DNA of 64,000 bases. Origin: Aquitalea palustris (GTDB taxonomy: Bacteria; Pseudomonadota; Gammaproteobacteria; Burkholderiales; Chromobacteriaceae). This document shows, piece after piece, positions 62,107-64,000 of this stretch. The DNA lies in NCBI RefSeq assembly GCF_003693445.1, contig NZ_RFAR01000046.1, forward strand, positions 28,800 through 92,799. Reading direction: 5' to 3'. The notes under the pieces are model-generated. The model ran no database searches. It had not been told where the DNA came from and saw only the letters and a list, made by a program, of their open reading frames with translations. Each line of letters begins with the position of its first letter. The first letter of the stretch is position 1. The translations under genes were made by a program, and so were the position numbers.

Positions 62107-62634
62107 TTACTTGCCGAAGCGGGCAATGCCTTCCACCAGTTCGGTCTTGGCATCTTCCAGCGTGCCCCAACCGTTGATCTTGACCCACTTGCCCTTTTCC
62201 AGATCCTTGTAGTGCTCGAAGAAATGCACCATCTGCGCACGCAGCAGTTCCGGCAGGTCTTCCAGCTTCTGGATGGACTTGTACATCGGGCACAGTTTTT
62301 CTACCGGTACGGCCACCAGTTTGGCATCCACGCCGCCGTCGTCTTCCATCTTGATCAGGCCCAGGGCACGACAGCGGATCACCACGCCCGGCGGCAGCGG
62401 GAAGGGGGTTACCACCAGCACGTCGACCGGGTCGCCATCGCCAGCCAGGGTTTGCGGCACGAAGCCGTAGTTGGCCGGGTACATCATGGAGGTACCCATG
62501 AAACGGTCAACCACCAGGGTGTTCCACTCTTTGTCGAATTCGTATTTGATCGGCGCAGCGTTGGCGGAGATTTCGATCACGACGTTGAAGTCGCCCGGCA
62601 TGTCTTTGCCCGGGCCGATGAGTTCCAGGTTCAT
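62107..62634 (-). CDS. ppa: Inorganic pyrophosphatase (family I)
   Basis: 175 aa, standard bacterial length. Signature DGDPVDVLVVT with the metal-binding aspartates at about 64-74. Hydrolyses pyrophosphate to drive biosynthesis. Cytosolic, monocistronic. Confidence 0.96.
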   Translation of the reverse strand: MNLELIGPGKDMPGDFNVVIEISANAAPIKYEFDKEWNTLVVDRFMGTSMMYPANYGFVPQTLAGDGDPVDVLVVTPFPLPPGVVIRCRALGLIKMEDDGGVDAKLVAVPVEKLCPMYKSIQKLEDLPELLRAQMVHFFEHYKDLEKGKWVKINGWGTLEDAKTELVEGIARFGK

Positions 62635-62761
62635 CAGGCAGAATCCTTTGTTAATGGTGGTTGTTTACATGGAAATTCTTGCAGGATTATATCAGCAGCT
62701 GCCGTCTTGTGCGGTGCACGGGTATAATCTTTGACGGATTTGTGCACCAGTCGGGAACACT

Positions 62762-63382
62762 ATGTTTGACACGCTGATTACCGAATTTGACAAGGGTCTG
62801 CGCACCCTGTTTGCGCCGGCGCAAAGCCAGCGGCCACGGCCAGATGCCGGGCTGGAGGAGGCAGAACTCAGCACGGCGGAAAAGCGCCATGCCATGGGCC
62901 TGATGCGGGTGAATCACTGTGGTGAGGTTTGCGCCCAGGCACTGTATCAGGGCCAGGCACTGACGGCGCGTAATCCGGCCGCACGTGAGGCATTGCAGCA
63001 TGCGGCTTTTGAAGAAGTGGAACATCTGGCCTGGACGGAACAGCGCATTCGCGAACTGGGTGGTCAGCCCAGCCTGCTGGGGCCGCTGTGGTATACCGGC
63101 TCGCTGGCCATTGGCGTGACGGCAGGCTTGCTGGGCGACAAGTGGAACCTGGGTTTTCTGGAGGAGACCGAACATCAGGTTGGCGCTCACCTGGATAGTC
63201 ACCTGACGGCGCTGCCCGAGGCGGATGCCAAAAGTCGCGCCATTGTCACCCAGATGCGGGATGACGAGTTGCGCCATGCCGACATGGCGCATGAGTTTGG
63301 TGCAGCCAGCCTGCCGGCACCGGTTAAGGGCTTGATGAAACTGACTGCCAAGCTGATGACGGCGACCAGCTATCGCGTATAG
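62762..63382 (+). CDS. coq7: 2-polyprenyl-3-methyl-6-methoxy-1,4-benzoquinone monooxygenase
   Basis: 206 aa di-iron ubiquinone-biosynthesis hydroxylase. Ferritin-like carboxylate motifs: [17 protein letters not shown] (about 48-64), EEVEHLAW (about 86-93) and [10 protein letters not shown] (about 178-187). Performs the C6 hydroxylation of ubiquinone in place of UbiF. Confidence 0.95.
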   Translation: MFDTLITEFDKGLRTLFAPAQSQRPRPDAGLEEAELSTAEKRHAMGLMRVNHCGEVCAQALYQGQALTARNPAAREALQHAAFEEVEHLAWTEQRIRELGGQPSLLGPLWYTGSLAIGVTAGLLGDKWNLGFLEETEHQVGAHLDSHLTALPEADAKSRAIVTQMRDDELRHADMAHEFGAASLPAPVKGLMKLTAKLMTATSYRV

Positions 63383-63451
63383 TTGGCAGGGAAGGTCCGC
63401 TTCACGTCCAGACGCCACCTGAATGGTGGCGTTTTCATTGGAGAAGAGACA

Positions 63452-63931
63452 ATGGCAGAAACCAGGGCAGAGCGCTTTTTGCAGCACGCAGCGGCAGTCG
63501 GTTTTGATGTGGACGATGAAATACGCGTTGGCGGGAATTATCAGGCAGTTGTCCGGGATGGCCATCTCTTGTATGTCAGCGGGCAGGTGCCGCGCATCGG
63601 CAGTGAGGTGGTAGTGAAAGGCGCGGTAGGCGGAGAGGTGGATCTGGCTGTGGCACAGCGGGCAGCGCGCATTGCCGTGTTGCGTTGCTTGGCATTGCTG
63701 CGACGGGAGTTGGGCAGCCTGGACCGGGTTGCGCGGATGTTGACCATGACGGTGTATGTGCGTTCGGCGGCCGGTTTCACACAGCAGAGCGAGGTGGCTG
63801 ATGCAGCATCGGAGCTATTGCTGCAGGTGATGGGCGATGCCGGACATCATGCACGTACATCGGTGGGAGTGGCTGAACTGCCCAAGGGCGCTGCAGTAGA
63901 GATTGCCTTGCAGGCTCGTGCGGAGAGCTGA
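63452..63931 (+). CDS. Rid-family protein (YjgF/UK114 group)
   Basis: 159 aa from the ATG at 63,452. RidA/YjgF fold: DGHLLYVSGQVPRIGS, a YVRSAAGFTQQSEVAD block, and HHARTSVGVAELPKGAAVEIALQA at the end. The active-site Arg (ARTSVGV) is kept, so it may deaminate reactive enamines or imines. It belongs to the longer RidA-like subfamily, not canonical RidA. Probably cotranscribed with coq7. Confidence 0.85.
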   Translation: MAETRAERFLQHAAAVGFDVDDEIRVGGNYQAVVRDGHLLYVSGQVPRIGSEVVVKGAVGGEVDLAVAQRAARIAVLRCLALLRRELGSLDRVARMLTMTVYVRSAAGFTQQSEVADAASELLLQVMGDAGHHARTSVGVAELPKGAAVEIALQARAES

Positions 63932-63950
63932 TATTGCGCGGGCAATGAAA

Positions 63951-63974
63951 AAGCCCAGTCTGGCGACTGGGCTT
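63951..63974. terminator. Terminator-like hairpin after Rid gene
   Basis: Perfect 10-bp stem AAGCCCAGTC / GACTGGGCTT with a TGGC loop, 19 bases after the stop. Confidence 0.7.
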
Positions 63975-64000
63975 GATCTTGAATCCTGGCGTCCCCACGG

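Noticed and set aside
1..64000. Neisseria DNA uptake sequences (GCCGTCTGAA)
   Set aside because: I noticed none while reading; the organism is Neisseriales-like in gene order but not Neisseria itself. An exact string search would settle it.

Overview
The window looks like chromosome from a Neisseriales betaproteobacterium, most likely Chromobacteriaceae (Chromobacterium, Vogesella or Aquitalea type). The gene orders kdsD-kdsC-lptC-lptA-lptB-rpoN-hpf-ptsN-hprK-rapZ and minC-minD-minE-oxyR, a phasin, and GC-rich codon use support this. The genus is inferred from gene order and protein resemblance only.

Layout. 1-6,954 (minus): Kdo/LPS-transport operon running into sigma-54 (rpoN), hibernation factor, PTS-Ntr and rapZ (cut by the window edge). 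7,171-9,138: divergent KefB-type antiporter. 9,217-11,367: AsmA-like protein. 12,024-16,825: ammonium transporter, then a Fur-boxed TonB receptor and a PepSY protein (iron uptake). 16,826-24,656: an accessory island between the PepSY gene and a tRNA-Gly(CCC). 25,222-34,136: FAD oxidoreductase, DUF4337, an HflK/HflC pair coupled to a divergent Nramp transporter, TerC, a DUF1615 lipoprotein and a solute-binding protein. 34,190-39,949: a (phosphonate-type) ABC importer with a HAD phosphatase and a UTRA/GntR regulator. 40,097-42,350: two paralogous exported proteins and an asparaginase. 42,428-43,930: an array of seven ~150-bp repeats carrying DnaA-box-like sites, with a NadR-like ATPase gene inside it. 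43,928-54,235: housekeeping genes (PHP nuclease, YciO, S2P, trpS, ctlX, scpA-scpB, rluB, NUDIX, greB). 54,316-63,931: marR/aminotransferase pair, oxyR-minEDC, phasin, a degenerate 6-phosphogluconate-dehydrogenase-like protein, LysR, ppa, coq7 and a Rid-family protein.

The main discovery candidate is the four-gene operon at 17,652-24,488. It encodes a UPF1-like SF1 helicase with a large insertion between motifs III and IV, an unrecognised winged-helix-like protein, a phospholipase-D-type protein with two HKD motifs, and a sigma-54 activator with an RtcR/CARF-like N-terminal sensor. Every junction overlaps by 1 to 4 bases. Upstream is a complete sigma-54 control region: two tandem ACGGG-N6-TACCC dyads, a consensus IHF site, and a -24/-12 promoter. 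This suggests a silent, signal-inducible, self-amplifying nucleic-acid defence or RNA-damage response controlled by its own last gene. I do not recognise it as one of the defence systems I know.

Other items of note: a 110-bp MITE-like repeat in two copies (11,391 and 39,039), the DnaA-box repeat array, the Nramp protein with altered metal-site motifs, and the 6PGDH-like pseudoenzyme.
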